64,000 nucleotides of DNA from Cherax quadricarinatus (GCF_038502225.1 NC_091293.1:2590201-2654200); one strand, 5' to 3'; shown: positions 13,341 through 25,850, numbered from the stretch's first letter. A program made the numbers and translations. Notes: generated by a model from the sequence alone, not told the origin.

Positions 13341-14170
13341 TCAAATTGCAATTGGTATTTTTTTTATGAAGCTTAATTCTTTCATATATCTTTCAACTGT
13401 TGATTTGCCTGTTACAGCTTTCTCAGCTTTTTTTAAGTCATTAAGGTAGTTAAAATGTCTCACATGAATAAACAGAGCATAGCAGCCAAGTTCTTTTATC
13501 ACATTGTGATCTAATTCTATATTATTTAGTATATAAGTGCTAGGATAATTTACATTTCTGCCCATTAGGACTTTGAATTTATCTACATTGAACTGCATGT
13601 GTCACTTAGCGGACCACGACATTAGCTTATCTAAATCTTCTTGAAGTTCAGTCGTATCTTTCTTTGTATCTGTTATTCGAAATATATTTTTTGTGTCATT
13701 TGTTATTAGCTCTCCAATATCATTAATGGTAATTATGAATAGCAATGGGCCTAAAATTGATCCTTGTGGGATGCAATTTGTGACCGATCCCTGTTGATAT
13801 CACAGTGTTTATGGTGACTCTCTGCTTCCTACTGGTCAGCTTCGATCCATGAGTTGTCACTTTCCTTAACAGTCTATCAGAAGCCTTAATGAACTCGAAA
13901 TAACCAACTTCATATTCTTTATTATGATTTACTGCCTCAAGAACCTGACTGATGAAACTCATTAAATTTATTAGGATGGAACTGCCTCTTGTGACTGTAT
14001 GCTGAATATCATGCATCAAATTATATATATGAAGGTGGCTCCATTTTATATAGATTATACTTCACTCTAATAATCTGCGTACAGTTGGGGTCAGGATTAC
14101 TGGGCGGTAATATCTTATTCACTGCTTAAAAAAAAACAGGAATGGCATTAACATTATCTCAGATATGTTA
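13341..14170 (-). pseudogene. LINE RT relic (copy C)
   Basis: Two open segments in different frames carry the RT landmarks listed for the parent element. The first includes KASDRLLRKVTTHG (the F-D-x-V-x-H-x-L-L block, degraded) and a relic of the G-I-G block. The second carries QFNVDKFKVLMGRN (the N-x-x-K-x-x-x-M-x-F/I block) and LNNIELDHNVIKELG. The YADD block is lost between them. Confidence 0.75.
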
Positions 14171-14400
14171 AAATGGTTAGTTAATGGTTCACAAAGTTTT
14201 ATCTTTCATTCCGATGAACTTTTTCCGAGGATCCTTAAACTTGTTTAATAAACTTGTTTAATAAACACAACCCAAGTCGTTCTCGCACTACATGACTAGT
14301 TTTCCTCGAGTTAAGTATTGTAATTAATGGAATATTGTTTGTTGTTGTCTTGCGTGAGGACTGAAAGAAAATATCTGTAAAAAATCAAATTTTCCTGACT

Positions 14401-14428
14401 CACGATATCATAATGACACGATTACAAA
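14401..14428. mobile_element. SINE tail remnant
   Basis: The stretch cacgatatcataatgacacg plus attacaaac matches the word gaaatcgtaatgacacgatt found in the SINE copies at 30,520, 30,640 and 41,310. Only the tail survives, inside LINE copy C. Confidence 0.5.
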
Positions 14429-14684
14429 CATATTTTTCACATTGTAAGTAACCTGTGCAAAGTTGGTTATAAGTGGACCTAATTTTTCTCTAATCCTTGT
14501 TCTCTATACACTGAAAAATCATTCGGATTTATCTTTCAATCTTCCGTGACTTTTATTTCGTCGTGTCGTTTAGCTTTTCTTACCAGTTTTTAAATCTCTT
14601 TTTTAATGTTAATATATTGGTTCATGAGAGAACCGTCTACTCATCGGACAAACTATAAATTCCTTTCTCCTCCCATGAAAGATG

Positions 14685-14865
<181 letters not shown>

Positions 14866-14946
14866 GCAGCAAGAACAGTATTTAGAAAGTTGTGAGTTAC
14901 ACCAGTTAACACATGACAGCTGTTCTCTAAGAATATTATATTATTT

Positions 14947-15470
14947 TTAATCGTATTTCCATTCAATATTAAATGAAAACGATTTATGGTCCCTCGTTGC
15001 CAGCTCCTCTGAAATCTCCAGATTATTAACAATGATCTCCTTGTTTGCCAGAACCAAATCGAGCAGGTTATTTCCCTTCGTTGGTTCTGTCACAAACTGC
15101 TTTAGAAAACAGTCCTGGATTACCTCTAGGAAGTCATTTGACTTTAGGTTCCTTGTCAAGCAATTCCAGTCAGTCTGACTAAAGTTAAGTTTCCTAGAAT
15201 CACCACCTTATCTTGCCTTGATGTCTTGTTTCCTATCCAAGTTTGGTGGACGGTATATCACTCCTAAAATAAGTTTTTCATTTCCCTATACACATTCCAT
15301 CCAGACAGACTCCGTGCGTGTTCCTTCAGTCTTTATACCCATGTTTTATGCAGCAATTCAGGTTTTCTCGGAAGTATATTGTCACCTCGCCTCCCTTCCC
15401 GTTATTTTCATAAACGTCGAACAAATTAAATCGTCCCCATTCTTAAAATTAAACCACATCTCATTTATTT
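14947..15470 (-). pseudogene. LINE endonuclease C-terminal relic (copy C)
   Basis: The minus strand reads VIYRPPNLD (about 15,260), then [19 protein letters not shown], then [17 protein letters not shown] and [14 protein letters not shown]. This is the order of the C-terminal half of AP-like endonucleases in CR1-type LINEs, with Y-R-P-P, L-D-L-V and the catalytic-His block S/R-D-H-K. A stop lies between the first and second blocks. Confidence 0.8.
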
Positions 15471-15559
15471 GAAAAAAAAAAAACAACGATTTCCCTAGTT
15501 ATAATTAATTTTAACTTGTGGCAAGTGGCGAGCTGACGTAAGTCGCGAGACGTTCTTAA

Positions 15560-16745
15560 TGAGGTCTCTGAACGGAACCAAAGATGTGTTCTCTGGAGCA
15601 ATTGTTCCAGCAGGTGAAAGAAGAGTGGCAGTAACCTAGGAGAGAGATGTTGCGACTGACTGAGGAAAACAAAAGGATTCGTACTACCAGTCCTCCAGTG
15701 GAAGGAACGAAGGAAGATGCAACGAAGCGCTAACCTGCCGAATAGATGAGGGGACCTAACAACACGACTGGAAGCTAGTGGAATGGAAAGGGCAGAAGCA
15801 GAAAATGAGGAAGGTCCAAGAGGAGACTGTGGAAACCAACAATGGCCTCTCTGTGCTTCCTGACCAATGAGAGTCGATCATTGAAAATGACACGACGAAC
15901 GACACCGGCAGAAGTATGAGCATTTTTCTTGTTGGAGATAATCTAGTTTGGTTTAGTAACAGAGCTTTTTACTTGAAGGATAAGAATAGGAGACAAACTG
16001 GTTTCCTGGGGGAGGGAAGCTGGATATTCTGTCTTGACCACGTTATGAATGGTAATGGCCATATTATCTCAGTGCTGGAGAAAATGATGTTGGAAAGAGT
16101 AGAAGTGAGGACCTGATTAGGAAGAGGGGAAAGATCCATGTAACATATGGGAATTTGCCAAGGAAGGGAGTTGGTTCTCCAGGCAATTGGTATCAATTGC
16201 TGGCTGGAGAAACCCTGTAAGGATATTGCAGTACTATTCATTAACAACTGAGACCACTTGTATGGCAGAAATTACATGTATACCAGGGATGGGGATTCAC
16301 TTATCTAGGGCAAGAGTGCAAGCTCTAGCTACTTCAGCAGAGGGAGCAGTTACAGCTTTATATTAAACACTGGAGAAAATTAGATTCAGGAACTATAGAT
16401 TTGGGCTGTACAAATTATATGAATTGTGATATTTATTTCAGTAATAGCATTTTTCAAGAAACATTGGACGAAGATAATAGCAACAGAAATTGTAGAAAGG
16501 CAAAGATATATAGGGAAGGATACATAAAAATATCTGACTATGTTTTATACAAATAGTCGAAATGCTACAAATAAGATGAACCAATTACGTCTGGCTGCAC
16601 ATGTGGAAAATGTTGATGATTTTGCAATACATGAGACAAGATTTAATTCGATGAGTCTGGATGTGACTGCTGAGAGCCACATTCATGTGGCACTTCCATG
16701 CTAACAGGTATAACAGGAAGGGGGGATGGAAGTAGCACCATATGT
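15560..16745 (+). pseudogene. CR1-like LINE ORF1 (SGNH/GDSL-like) plus start of endonuclease, plus strand
   Basis: The plus strand holds, in order: a charged coiled-coil-like stretch with EMLRLTEENKRIR (about 15,640-15,680); an SGNH/GDSL-like start IFLVGDNLVWFSNRAF (15,920-15,970; GDN where GDS is expected); a central block with VMNGNG (about 16,045); a block with YTRDGDSL (about 16,280-16,300; relics of the C-terminal D-x-x-H, His replaced by Ser); and the opening of an endonuclease with YTNSRNATNKMNQLRL and HVENVDDFAIHETRFN (16,545-16,640). Esterase-like domains are known in ORF1 of CR1-type elements, and the order fits. Stops and frameshifts break it, and both catalytic signatures are mutated. 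Confidence 0.65.
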
Positions 16746-16809
16746 TCATAAAAACATGAATTTTTGCTTTAAAAATAGAAGGAATAGAAACAGAAACTTT
16801 ATGCTTAGA

Positions 16810-17690
16810 ATTTCTAGAAAGATAAGATGTAACATACCAACTCGTTCTTTTCCCCACAAACGCCCATACCTCTGACTGGCTTCCACTGTTCCAGCAAATA
16901 CAGCCACCCTGACCTCTCGATAAATAAACCGCAAATTCCTGGCATGCATGTCATATATATTGTCAAAAAATAATTTTGCAACATCTTTACAATGTTTGTC
17001 CAGCATGTAAGTAACACCAGTTGCCATGGGTACCCATTCATTTCCAACTCACCTCCTTGGCAAAATGTTATATATAACAGGGCGCCCTCCTGTCTTCCTT
17101 AGTTTATTGCTGACTTATGCTTGATAAACCGGTTCTCACTCCTACACCTGCAAAAATCGTGGCCTCCAGCACTAAGGTAGATGATACTGTTTGTTCCATT
17201 ACCAGACATGACGCTGCCAAGACAGCTAACCGTATCAAACATCCAAGCCCCAGGAAAACACAGCCTCTTCCTACCCTTCCTATTTCTAGGACAAAGTGCT
17301 TTATCCATGAACTTTGTGAATCCTCAACGACAACACTCTTACCCTCACTGATGAACTTCGGTGCGTGATCCTTCCTCTTACTGTCGACACTGTCCATTGC
17401 TTCACTGGTCATCCTGCATTCGTCTTGGAACACAGCAAAACTGCTTCTGTTTTCCTACTGGTTATCCTTTCTTCTAAATTTTCATTGTCTATCGTTTCCT
17501 CACCACCAGCTTCCTTCGTTGTCCTGAGGATTCACCACAGGAGGACTGCTATGAATCCACTTAGTTTCCTAAGTTAATCATCGTATCTCTCTCCTAGTTT
17601 CCTATAACTCCTACTCTTGCTAGTATAGCTGCTCCAAAGAACACATAGTTGGTATGGTTCCCAGAGAGCACACTGGACTCGGCCTCGCTC
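16810..17690 (-). pseudogene. CR1-like LINE ORF1 (SGNH/GDSL-like), minus strand
   Basis: A second ORF1 relic, reversed relative to its neighbour at 15.56-16.75 kb. The minus strand reads SVVVEDSQSSWIKH (the G-D-S block, Gly lost), then in another frame RNRKGRKRLCFPGAWMFDTV, CLGSVMSGNGTNSIIYLSAGGHDF (the N-G-N/G-G-x-D block) and finally ARNLRFIYREVRVAVFAGTVEAS (the C-terminal block, where R-D-G-V-H-L-S is expected). The upstream part, to about 17,690, aligns with the plus copy around ctaggagagagat. At least two frameshifts are present. Confidence 0.65.
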
Positions 17691-17879
17691 ATCATGACTA
17701 TCTGCTAAGCCTTGAATCTCAAATGGAATATAGAGATCCTTATTAATTATCTACTAACTTAATTATATTCGCTATCTGAATATATTGCCCGAACTTCAGA
17801 ATGACTTCCAAGTATTATAAATTTCTGGCAAGACAGACAGGCTAGCACCCAACTGATCATGAAAACTGTTTAGATATTG

Positions 17880-18735
17880 TACTTAAGAACTGCAAAATGA
17901 AAAAAAATGATGAGGCATTTCGCAGAATGCTGTTAGCTGGGTCTATAAAATTCCTAACACAAAATGCAGTAACGTCTTTAACTAAGATTACAGCATCATA
18001 ACTACACCATTAAAAATGGGAATGTATCTAATGTTCTGTTTATTCATGTGAGAGATTTTAATCACCTTATTTATTTTCAATAAACTGAGAAAGCTGTAAC
18101 AAGAAAATCACTGGTTGAAAAAACATAACAGAATCACATTTATTAAAAAATACTAATTGCTGTTTGAATATAAGTCCAGGGTTTTATAAGCTAGATTTAT
18201 TCATAATTCATAATATTTGTGAAGATTATATACTACGTCGACGAACAATTTCTCATTCACCTGTAAAACTAATCACTTTTAACCTCACTAATACTTTCAG
18301 AACAATGGAGAAGTATTTCCCAGGCTGAGTGAGCGAGGTGACAAACATCCCACTGACCGTACATGTCAGGTCACTTCTCTGATAATAACATAATAATAAT
18401 ATAATATTTTTATTTCTACAAGTACATGTACAAGGTATACAGTCCTAGCTGACATCAATGACATACTACTACATAGAAAGCCCCTTGATATGCAGAGCAT
18501 TTCGGGCAAATTAGGTGAGTTTTGTCTGAGGATGCGACCCACACCAGTCGACTAACACCCAGGTACCCATTATTACTGATGGGTGAACAAAGGCAAACTG
18601 TGTAAGTAAAGACTCTGTATTTTTTCTACTTGTTAATGTGAGAGATCACGAAAGTGCTTGGAAGGATTCCACTTTTCACTCTGGTCACATTACATAATAA
18701 GATATCAAATGTTTTATGTGACCTTTCATATAAAT
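17880..18735 (+). mobile_element. LINE 3' fragment, inverted relative to 13.0-13.6 kb
   Basis: The reverse complement of 18,010-18,385 matches 13,120-13,470, and the reverse complement of 18,605-18,735 matches about 13,000-13,115. Shared words include tatataatcttcacaaatat, gtgacctgacatgtacggtc and tgatctc..cacatta. The piece is therefore the last part of the same LINE family as copy C, in plus orientation, ending at a (TA)n tract just as copy C does. It is split by a younger insertion at 18,386-18,605. Confidence 0.85.
18386..18605 (-). mobile_element. Nested 220-bp SINE/LINE-tail insertion
   Basis: This block interrupts a LINE tail that is continuous in the inverted copy at 13,100-13,130 (there tgataagtaaaac; here gataa, block, gtaaag). 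The block, read on the minus strand, starts with a stretch containing acccacagtag-like words and gtgtgggtcgcatcctcag, continues with cccgaaatgctctgcatat, gtcattgatgtcagctagga and ctgtataccttgtac, and ends in A/T-rich ttatta repeats. The same module occurs in plus orientation at 27,955-28,108, also followed by (ATT)n, so that is its natural 3' tail. Confidence 0.8.
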
Positions 18736-18736
18736 A

Positions 18737-18857
<121 letters not shown>

Positions 18858-18959
18858 GGGAAGGGTAAATTATTTCATTGTCCTGAGCATCTAACATACA
18901 TGAAACACATGGTTCATATATAAACAAGGAACAAGTTTAATACATGTAATGTTGCTACC

Positions 18960-19150
18960 CAAATATAAAACAAGTGACATAAGGAGAGTACACAGGTGAT
19001 GTGAGGTCACTGGAGGTCCTGTGGTGGAGTACGCAGGTGACGTGAGGTCACTGGAGGTCCTGTGGTGGAGTACGCAGGTGACGTGAGGTCACTGGAGGTC
19101 CTGTGGTGGAGTACGCAGTTGACATGAGGTCACTGGAGGTCGTGTGAAGA
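18960..19150. repeat. 41-bp minisatellite, about 4 copies
   Basis: The unit begins gtggagtacgcaggtgacgt and continues gaggtcactggaggtcctgtg. Copies start near 18,985, 19,024, 19,065 and 19,106; the outer ones are more diverged. From 19,150 to 19,557 I see no gene. Confidence 0.9.
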
Positions 19151-19557
19151 CTTACATGTATCAGAATGTTCTAGTTTCCTCCTAACAATGTTGTCTGGAG
19201 AGGTTCAGCTCCCAGAAGCCAACAGTGAGAGCATCTCGCGCCTCTGACAGTCTCTGTTGTAGGTTGCTCCGCCAGTACTTAGACTTATAATGGAAAAAAC
19301 AGTACAGATCATTAAGTCAAAGTTTTCAAAGTGTTACAATCAACAAGCTTTTTTAGACCTTAATTAATTTCGACCAGAGCTTGATCATTATTTCTAGTCA
19401 CCTCAGCTCACATGTACAGTATAATCTGATATTGCTCCTTACATTATATAGGGAAGCATCTCACATCTTTTACATTATACTTGTTCATTGTTCTTATATA
19501 TATGTAAACCAGTTGGTCTGTTCATTGTTAGGTACCTCAGAAGATGTCCAAATAAAT

Positions 19558-19585
19558 AAACGAAAGTGCCATAGCACTTTCGTTT
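19558..19585. other. Perfect 12-bp stem, 4-nt loop hairpin
   Basis: Arms aaacgaaagtgc and gcactttcgttt with loop cata, preceded by aaataaat. The context (aagatgt, aataaa, then the hairpin) looks like a dispersed repeat tail rather than a gene-specific terminator. Confidence 0.6.
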
Positions 19586-19640
19586 GCATCTCACTCTTAT
19601 GATTTCTGCAAACTTTGCACTCACTCCTCCTGCTAATCTG

Positions 19641-20201
<561 letters not shown>

Positions 20202-20279
<78 letters not shown>
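20202..20279. repeat. (TA)n microsatellite, right of the MITE
   Basis: About 39 TA units continuing the tract interrupted by the MITE-like element. Confidence 0.9.
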
Positions 20280-20281
<2 letters not shown>

Positions 20282-20549
20282 ATGAAACCATATGATAATG
20301 TTAGCCTCTAAGTCATCCTGTTGAGTGTCATGGAGGAAGCAGCCGGTACAATAGAATTAGAATGTTTGCTTGACAACGCAGGTACCCAGGTGTTCCTCAC
20401 CTGAACACCAGCCTCTCCTGTTAACACACTCGAACACATACATACAAACACAGAAATCCCACCTCACAGCCGCTAAGACAGTCTCATAAGTGTCCTTAAA
20501 TCTGAGTCTCATTCATTGAAATTTTAGTAAGTGTAAATGCTGCCACCGA

Positions 20550-20860
20550 TCAGTACTTTTGATCTCCTGAATCTGATCTCCTCAACTTGACCTCCAGAAC
20601 CTGATCTCCAGTACATGATCTCCCTAACCTGATTTCCAGAACCTGATCTCCAGAACCTGATCTCCCGAACCTGACCCCCAGAACCTCATCTCCTGAATCT
20701 GATCTCCCGACCCTGATCTCCTGAACCTCATCTCCAGAACCTGATCTCCAGAACCTGGTCTCTTGAACTTGATCTCCTGAACCTGATTTCCAGAACCTAA
20801 TCTTCACAACCTGGTAATCAGAACCTGATCTTCTGAACCTGATCTCCACACCAACATATT
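20550..20860. repeat. 14-bp minisatellite, diverged, about 22 copies
   Basis: The unit is gatctccagaacct, with ctcctga, ctcccga and cttctga variants. Being 14 bp long it gives a 14-residue-period open frame on the minus strand (RFWRSGSGDQVQEI-like), which I do not accept as a gene. Confidence 0.9.
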
Positions 20861-20867
20861 TGTAACT

Positions 20868-20868
20868 T

Positions 20869-20948
<80 letters not shown>

Positions 20949-20970
20949 GTTATTATTATTATTATATTTA

Positions 20971-21059
<89 letters not shown>

Positions 21060-21093
21060 GTTATTATTATTATTATATTTATTTTTATTATTA

Positions 21094-21178
<85 letters not shown>
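20868..21178. repeat. (ATT)n microsatellite
   Basis: About 100 ATT units with two internal interruptions of the form atatttattttt (near 20,963 and 21,075). The interruptions are near-identical, so part of the tract was duplicated. Confidence 0.95.
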
Positions 21179-21329
21179 GCTATAATTATCATCAGAGGAT
21201 ACAAAAATAAATGTCCTTGTGTTGATGTTGCAAATGTTAGCTGTATGCTCTATAAATGTCGCTTTTCTCTCGTAAAGGTTTTAAAGCAAGCATCGTATTT
21301 TTTGTGGCCTCTAAACTTGTTATAAAAGG

Positions 21330-22300
21330 CCATCACTATGGTTCTCTCAATAAATGGTCATCACTATGGTTCTCTCAATAAATGGTCATCACTATGGCTC
21401 TCTCAATAAATGGTCATAACTATGGTTCTCTCAATAAAAGGTCATCACTATGGCTCTCTCAATAAATGGTCATCACTATGGTTCTCTCAATAAATGGTCA
21501 TCACTATGGTTCTCTCCATAAATGGTCATCACTATGGTTCTCTCAATAAAAGGTCATCACTATGGTTCTCTCAATAAATGGTCATCACTATGGTTCTCTC
21601 AATAAAAGGTCATCACTATGGCTCTCTCAATAAATGGTCATCACTATGGTTCTCTCAATAAATGGTCATCACTATGGTTCTCTCAATAAAAGGTCATCAC
21701 TATGGCTCTCTCAATAAATGGTCATCACTATGGCTCTCTCAATAAATGGTCATCACTATGGTTCTCTCAATAAATGGTCATCACTATGGTTCTCTCAATA
21801 AATGGTCATCACTATGGTTCTCTCAATAAAAGGTCATCACTATGGCTCTCTCAATAAATGGTCATCACTATGGCTCTCTCAATAAATGGTCATCACTATG
21901 GTTCTCTCAATAAATGGTCATCACTATGGTTCTCTCAATAAATGGTCATCACTATGGTTCTCTCCATAAATGGTCATCACTATGGTTCTCTCAATAAAAG
22001 GTCATCACTATGGTTCTCTCAATAAATGGTCATCACTATGGTTCTCTCAATAAAAGGTCATCACTATGGTTCTCTAAATAAAAGGTGATCACTATTGATC
22101 TCCCAGTAAAAGGTCATCACAGTGGTTCTCCCAATAAAAATAATCATGGTTCTTTCAATAAAAGGTCAACACTATGGTTCTCAATAAAAGGTCACCACTA
22201 TGGTTCTCCCAATAAAAGGTCATGAGTATGGTTCCCTCAATAAAAGGTCATCACTGTGGTTTTCCCAATAAAAGGTCACCACTTTGGTTCTCCCAGCCCC
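21330..22300. repeat. 28-bp minisatellite, about 35 copies
   Basis: The unit is ggtcatcactatggttctct plus caataaat (aaaag or ccataaat variants). Units after 22,080 decay (ccagtaaa, aataatc). Each unit contains AATAAA on the plus strand. From 22,300 to 22,670 there is unique sequence without a gene. Confidence 0.95.
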
Positions 22301-22674
22301 CAGAACCAAGAGAACCGGCTCTTAGATGAAGACTGTGGATGTGGAGCGGTAACGAGGTTATTGTGAAATACTTTCCGCCTCTCTTCGAACCCTTCTAGAT
22401 GATTATCAATGTACAACTGCAGTGTTGACGAGCGATGGGCGAAACAAAGAGTAGTCCAACTTTTTTGTCTTCTGTTTAGTGAAGGTATTTAAGCTTTATA
22501 CGCTTAGTATTTAAGCTTTATTCACTTAGCATATAAGCTTATAAACGTACCTAAATCTATAACAACTCAAAGAAGCTGCAAGGCTTTAAAAATAGATAAT
22601 ATATTTGTAGTGAATATGAAGTTGAGAATTTTTTTGTCAAACATCGTATTAAAATATCACTAATACTAGACCAG

Positions 22675-22745
22675 TAGTACACACACACACAGAAGAGCTG
22701 TGAATCGACCCCTGCAACCACAAATAGGCAAGTACACACACACAC
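22675..22745 (+). mobile_element. LINE 3' tail fragment with (CA)n, plus orientation
   Basis: Carries gctgtgaatcgacccctgca and accacaaataggcaagtac followed by (CA)n. It is the reverse complement of the tails at 7,828 and 54,920. A short (CA)n also precedes it. Confidence 0.75.
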
Positions 22746-22849
22746 TTAGTGAGAAATGTTATTACATAACACTGGCAGGAGGCTGGTGCTCAGGCGTGCG
22801 GAACTGAAGGTTGGCTAGTTATTGTAAGTGTAACCAGACGAATTTGATA

Positions 22850-22862
22850 AGAGAGAAAGAGA

Positions 22863-22902
<40 letters not shown>

Positions 22903-22929
22903 AGGAAAGCCTTTACCTCAATTCTCCAG

Positions 22930-23022
<93 letters not shown>

Positions 23023-23080
23023 ACACACACACATACACACACATACACACACATACACACACAAACACACACACACACAC
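22850..23080. repeat. (GA)n and (CA)n microsatellites
   Basis: (GA)n at 22,850-22,897, then a short spacer (agtagagaggaaagcc...ctctctc), then (CA)n at 22,936-23,080 with scattered CATA interruptions. Confidence 0.95.
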
Positions 23081-23184
23081 TACGTCAAACTCTCTCGACG
23101 TCTTTATAGATTTGTGTTGCCTCTGAGAGCGACTCTCAGAGTATATGTCTGGTTGCTGCACAACACTAGGCTCTGCAACACTCT

Positions 23185-23580
23185 CAGGACGTCTGAACCT
23201 CCATGGATGAGGCAAGACACGGTTCTCTCAGGACGTCTGAACCTCCATGGATGAGGCAAGACACGGTTCTTTCAGGACGTCTGAACCTCCATGGATGAGG
23301 CAAGACACGGTTTTCTCAGGACGTCTGAACCTCCATGGGTGAGGCAAGACACGGTTCTCTCAGGACGTCTGAACCTCCATGGATGAGGCAAGACACGGTT
23401 CTTTCAGGACGTCTGAACCTCCATGGGTGAGGCAAGACACGGTTTTCTCAGGACGTCTGAACCTCCATGGGTGAGGCAAGACACGGTTCTCTCAGGACGT
23501 CTGAACCTCCATGGGTGAGGCAAGACACGGTTCTCTCAGGACGTCTGAACCTCCATGGGTGGGGCAAGACACGGTTCTCT
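23185..23580. repeat. 44-bp minisatellite, 9 copies
   Basis: The unit starts caggacgtctgaacctccat and ends ggatgaggcaagacacggttctct. Copies differ at ggatgagg versus gggtgagg and at ttctct, ttttct or ttcttt. Confidence 0.95.
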
Positions 23581-23871
23581 CCCTTTTGCTGTATTTCTCA
23601 TCCATTTTGCAGAGGAAAAATCGCTGAGAAGAGATTATCAGAAGTATTGCCTTCACGAAACTCTCTCTACTTTCGTACGCTCTTAACTAAATTAAAAAAT
23701 ATATATTTTTTGCTCTCATCCTAAGTGCTCCGGGATGAGAAATGCTGCATATCACTCCTGGCACAAACATGGCACTACCTACGGCACTTACTAACTACGG
23801 CACTTATTAGGTTGTTTATTTCGACACCAATAATGAGAACACCTTGAACAAGTTAACATATCGTTTTCATT

Positions 23872-23874
<3 letters not shown>

Positions 23875-23930
<56 letters not shown>
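23875..23930. repeat. (TA)n microsatellite
   Basis: About 28 TA units directly abutting the 22-bp array. Confidence 0.95.
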
Positions 23931-23933
<3 letters not shown>

Positions 23934-24699
23934 TGGTGCTACCACATCTTCAGGCTGGTGCTACCACATCTTCAGTTTGGTGCTACCACATCTTCAGGCT
24001 GGTGCTACCACATCTTCAGGCTGGTGCTACCACATCTTCAGTTTGGTGCTACCACATCTTCAGGCTGGTGCTACCACATCTTCAGGCTGGTGCTACCACA
24101 TCTTCAGTTTGGTGCTACCACATCTTCAGTTTGGTGCTACCACATCTTCAGGCTGGTGCTACCACATCTTCAGGCTGGTGCTACCACATCTTCAGGCTGG
24201 TGCTACCACATCTTCAGTTTGGTGCTACCACATCTTCAGGCTGGTGCTACCACATCTTCAGGCTGGTGCTACCACATCTTCAGTTTGGTGCTACCACATC
24301 TTCAGTTTGGTGCTACCACATCTTCAGGCTGGTGCTACCACATCTTCAGGCTGGTGCTACCACATCTTCAGGCTGGTGCTACCACATCTTCAGTTTGGTG
24401 CTACCACATCTTCAGGCTGGTGCTACCACATCTTCAGGCTGGTGCTACCACATCTTCAGGTTGGTGCTACCACATCTTCAGGCTGGTGCTACCACATCTT
24501 CAGGCTGGTGCTACCACATCTTCAGGCTGGTGCTACCACATCTTCAGGCTGGTGCTACCACATCTTCAGGCTGGTGCTACCACATCTTCAGGCTGGTGCT
24601 ACCACATCTTCAGGCTGGTGCTACCACATCTTCAGGCTGGTGCTACCACATCTTCAGGCTGGTGCTACCACATCTTCAGGCTGGTGCTACCACATCTTC

Positions 24700-24700
<1 letters not shown>
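23931..24700. repeat. 22-bp minisatellite, block 1, 35 copies
   Basis: The unit is ggctggtgctaccacatcttca. A second unit type, gtttggtgc..., is interspersed among copies 1-22 and absent from the last dozen. All plus frames stay open, with a 22-residue period; not a gene. Confidence 0.97.
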
Positions 24701-24730
<30 letters not shown>

Positions 24731-24831
24731 CACACATATACATATATAATGCTAAAAGTTGTTATTATCACGTAGGCAGATAACTTTTCAGGCACACTAA
24801 CTCTTATTTGTTCTCCACCTGTAAGAAGGTA
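24701..24831. other. (TA)n and unique spacer splitting the 22-bp array
   Basis: (TA)n at 24,701-24,726, a short acatacacacatatac stretch and about 85 bp of unique sequence. The array resumes at 24,832 with a gtttgg-type unit. Confidence 0.85.
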
Positions 24832-25140
24832 TCTTCAGTTTGGTGCTACCACATCTTCAGGCTGGTGCTACCACATCTTCAGGCTGGTGCTACCACATCT
24901 TCAGGCTGGTGCTACCACATCTTCAGGCTGGTGCTACCACATCTTCAGGCTGGTGCTACCACATCTTCAGGCTGGTGCTACCACATCTTCAGGCTGGTGC
25001 TACCACATCTTCAGGCTGGTGCTACCACATCTTCAGGCTGGTGCTACCACATCTTCAGGCTGGTGCTACCACATCTTCAGGCTGGTGCTACCACATCTTC
25101 AGGCTGGTGCTACCACATCTTCAGGCTGGTGCTACCACAT
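24832..25140. repeat. 22-bp minisatellite, block 2, 14 copies
   Basis: Same unit as block 1. After the first unit all copies are the ggctgg type and essentially identical. Confidence 0.97.
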
Positions 25141-25369
25141 TGCTGGATGGAAGAAGACAGGGAAGCCCGGTGTAAAGATATGCTTCATCACATCATTGGT
25201 CTGGACACGTTACCACACGTTAGTACGTGGTCCTAGCCAGACCTTATCTCTGATATTAATTAAGCCAGGCCTTGACCTAGCAGACGTTTCTAGGAGAAGG
25301 CGACGTGGTCCTAGGCCAGGCAGAGGCGAAGGTGTTGAAGCTGGGCGGTGGCCTCCAGCATGGGCGTGA

Positions 25370-25850
25370 TCCTGGGTTTGCATGGGCGTGATGAGTGGTC
25401 CTGGGTGTGGTGACGCCCACACTCTGGTGGGCGGAAGACCGACACACAAAGGCTTTACGTTGCGGATACAGAGCGAATATAGTAAGTTGGGCGGACAGAG
25501 GGCGGTGGGCGACGTGTGAACACAGGCTGGTGGGCGGACGCACAATGGGCGGATGCATGAGCAGCGGGCGGGTAGTAGGGCGTCAGTGGGTGACGGGCGG
25601 CACATGTGGGCGGCAGTGAGCAGACATAAGACAGTGGGCGGGACACCACCACCACCAGGCAACAGTGGGCGGAACAGCAACGGTGAAGGAGGGCGGTGTG
25701 GGCGTGGGTGTGGGCGGCCCCTGCCCCTGCTGGTGGCCCCGTGGGCGGCGTGGGCGGTGTGGGCGGCCAGGCTGGGCTTGCGGACTACAGCGGGCCGCTC
25801 TGGGCCGCACACTTTACAAGTCTGTACAAGAACAACAACAACAAAACAAC
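25370..25850. other. GC-rich stretch dense in GGGCGG boxes
   Basis: About 20 GGGCGG or close variants at irregular 10-25 bp spacing on the plus strand, in an otherwise AT-rich window. Open frames exist on both strands because stops are rare in GC-rich DNA, but I see no domain. The segment lies just downstream of the activin-like stop codon, so it may be 3' UTR or 3' flank of that gene. Confidence 0.7.
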
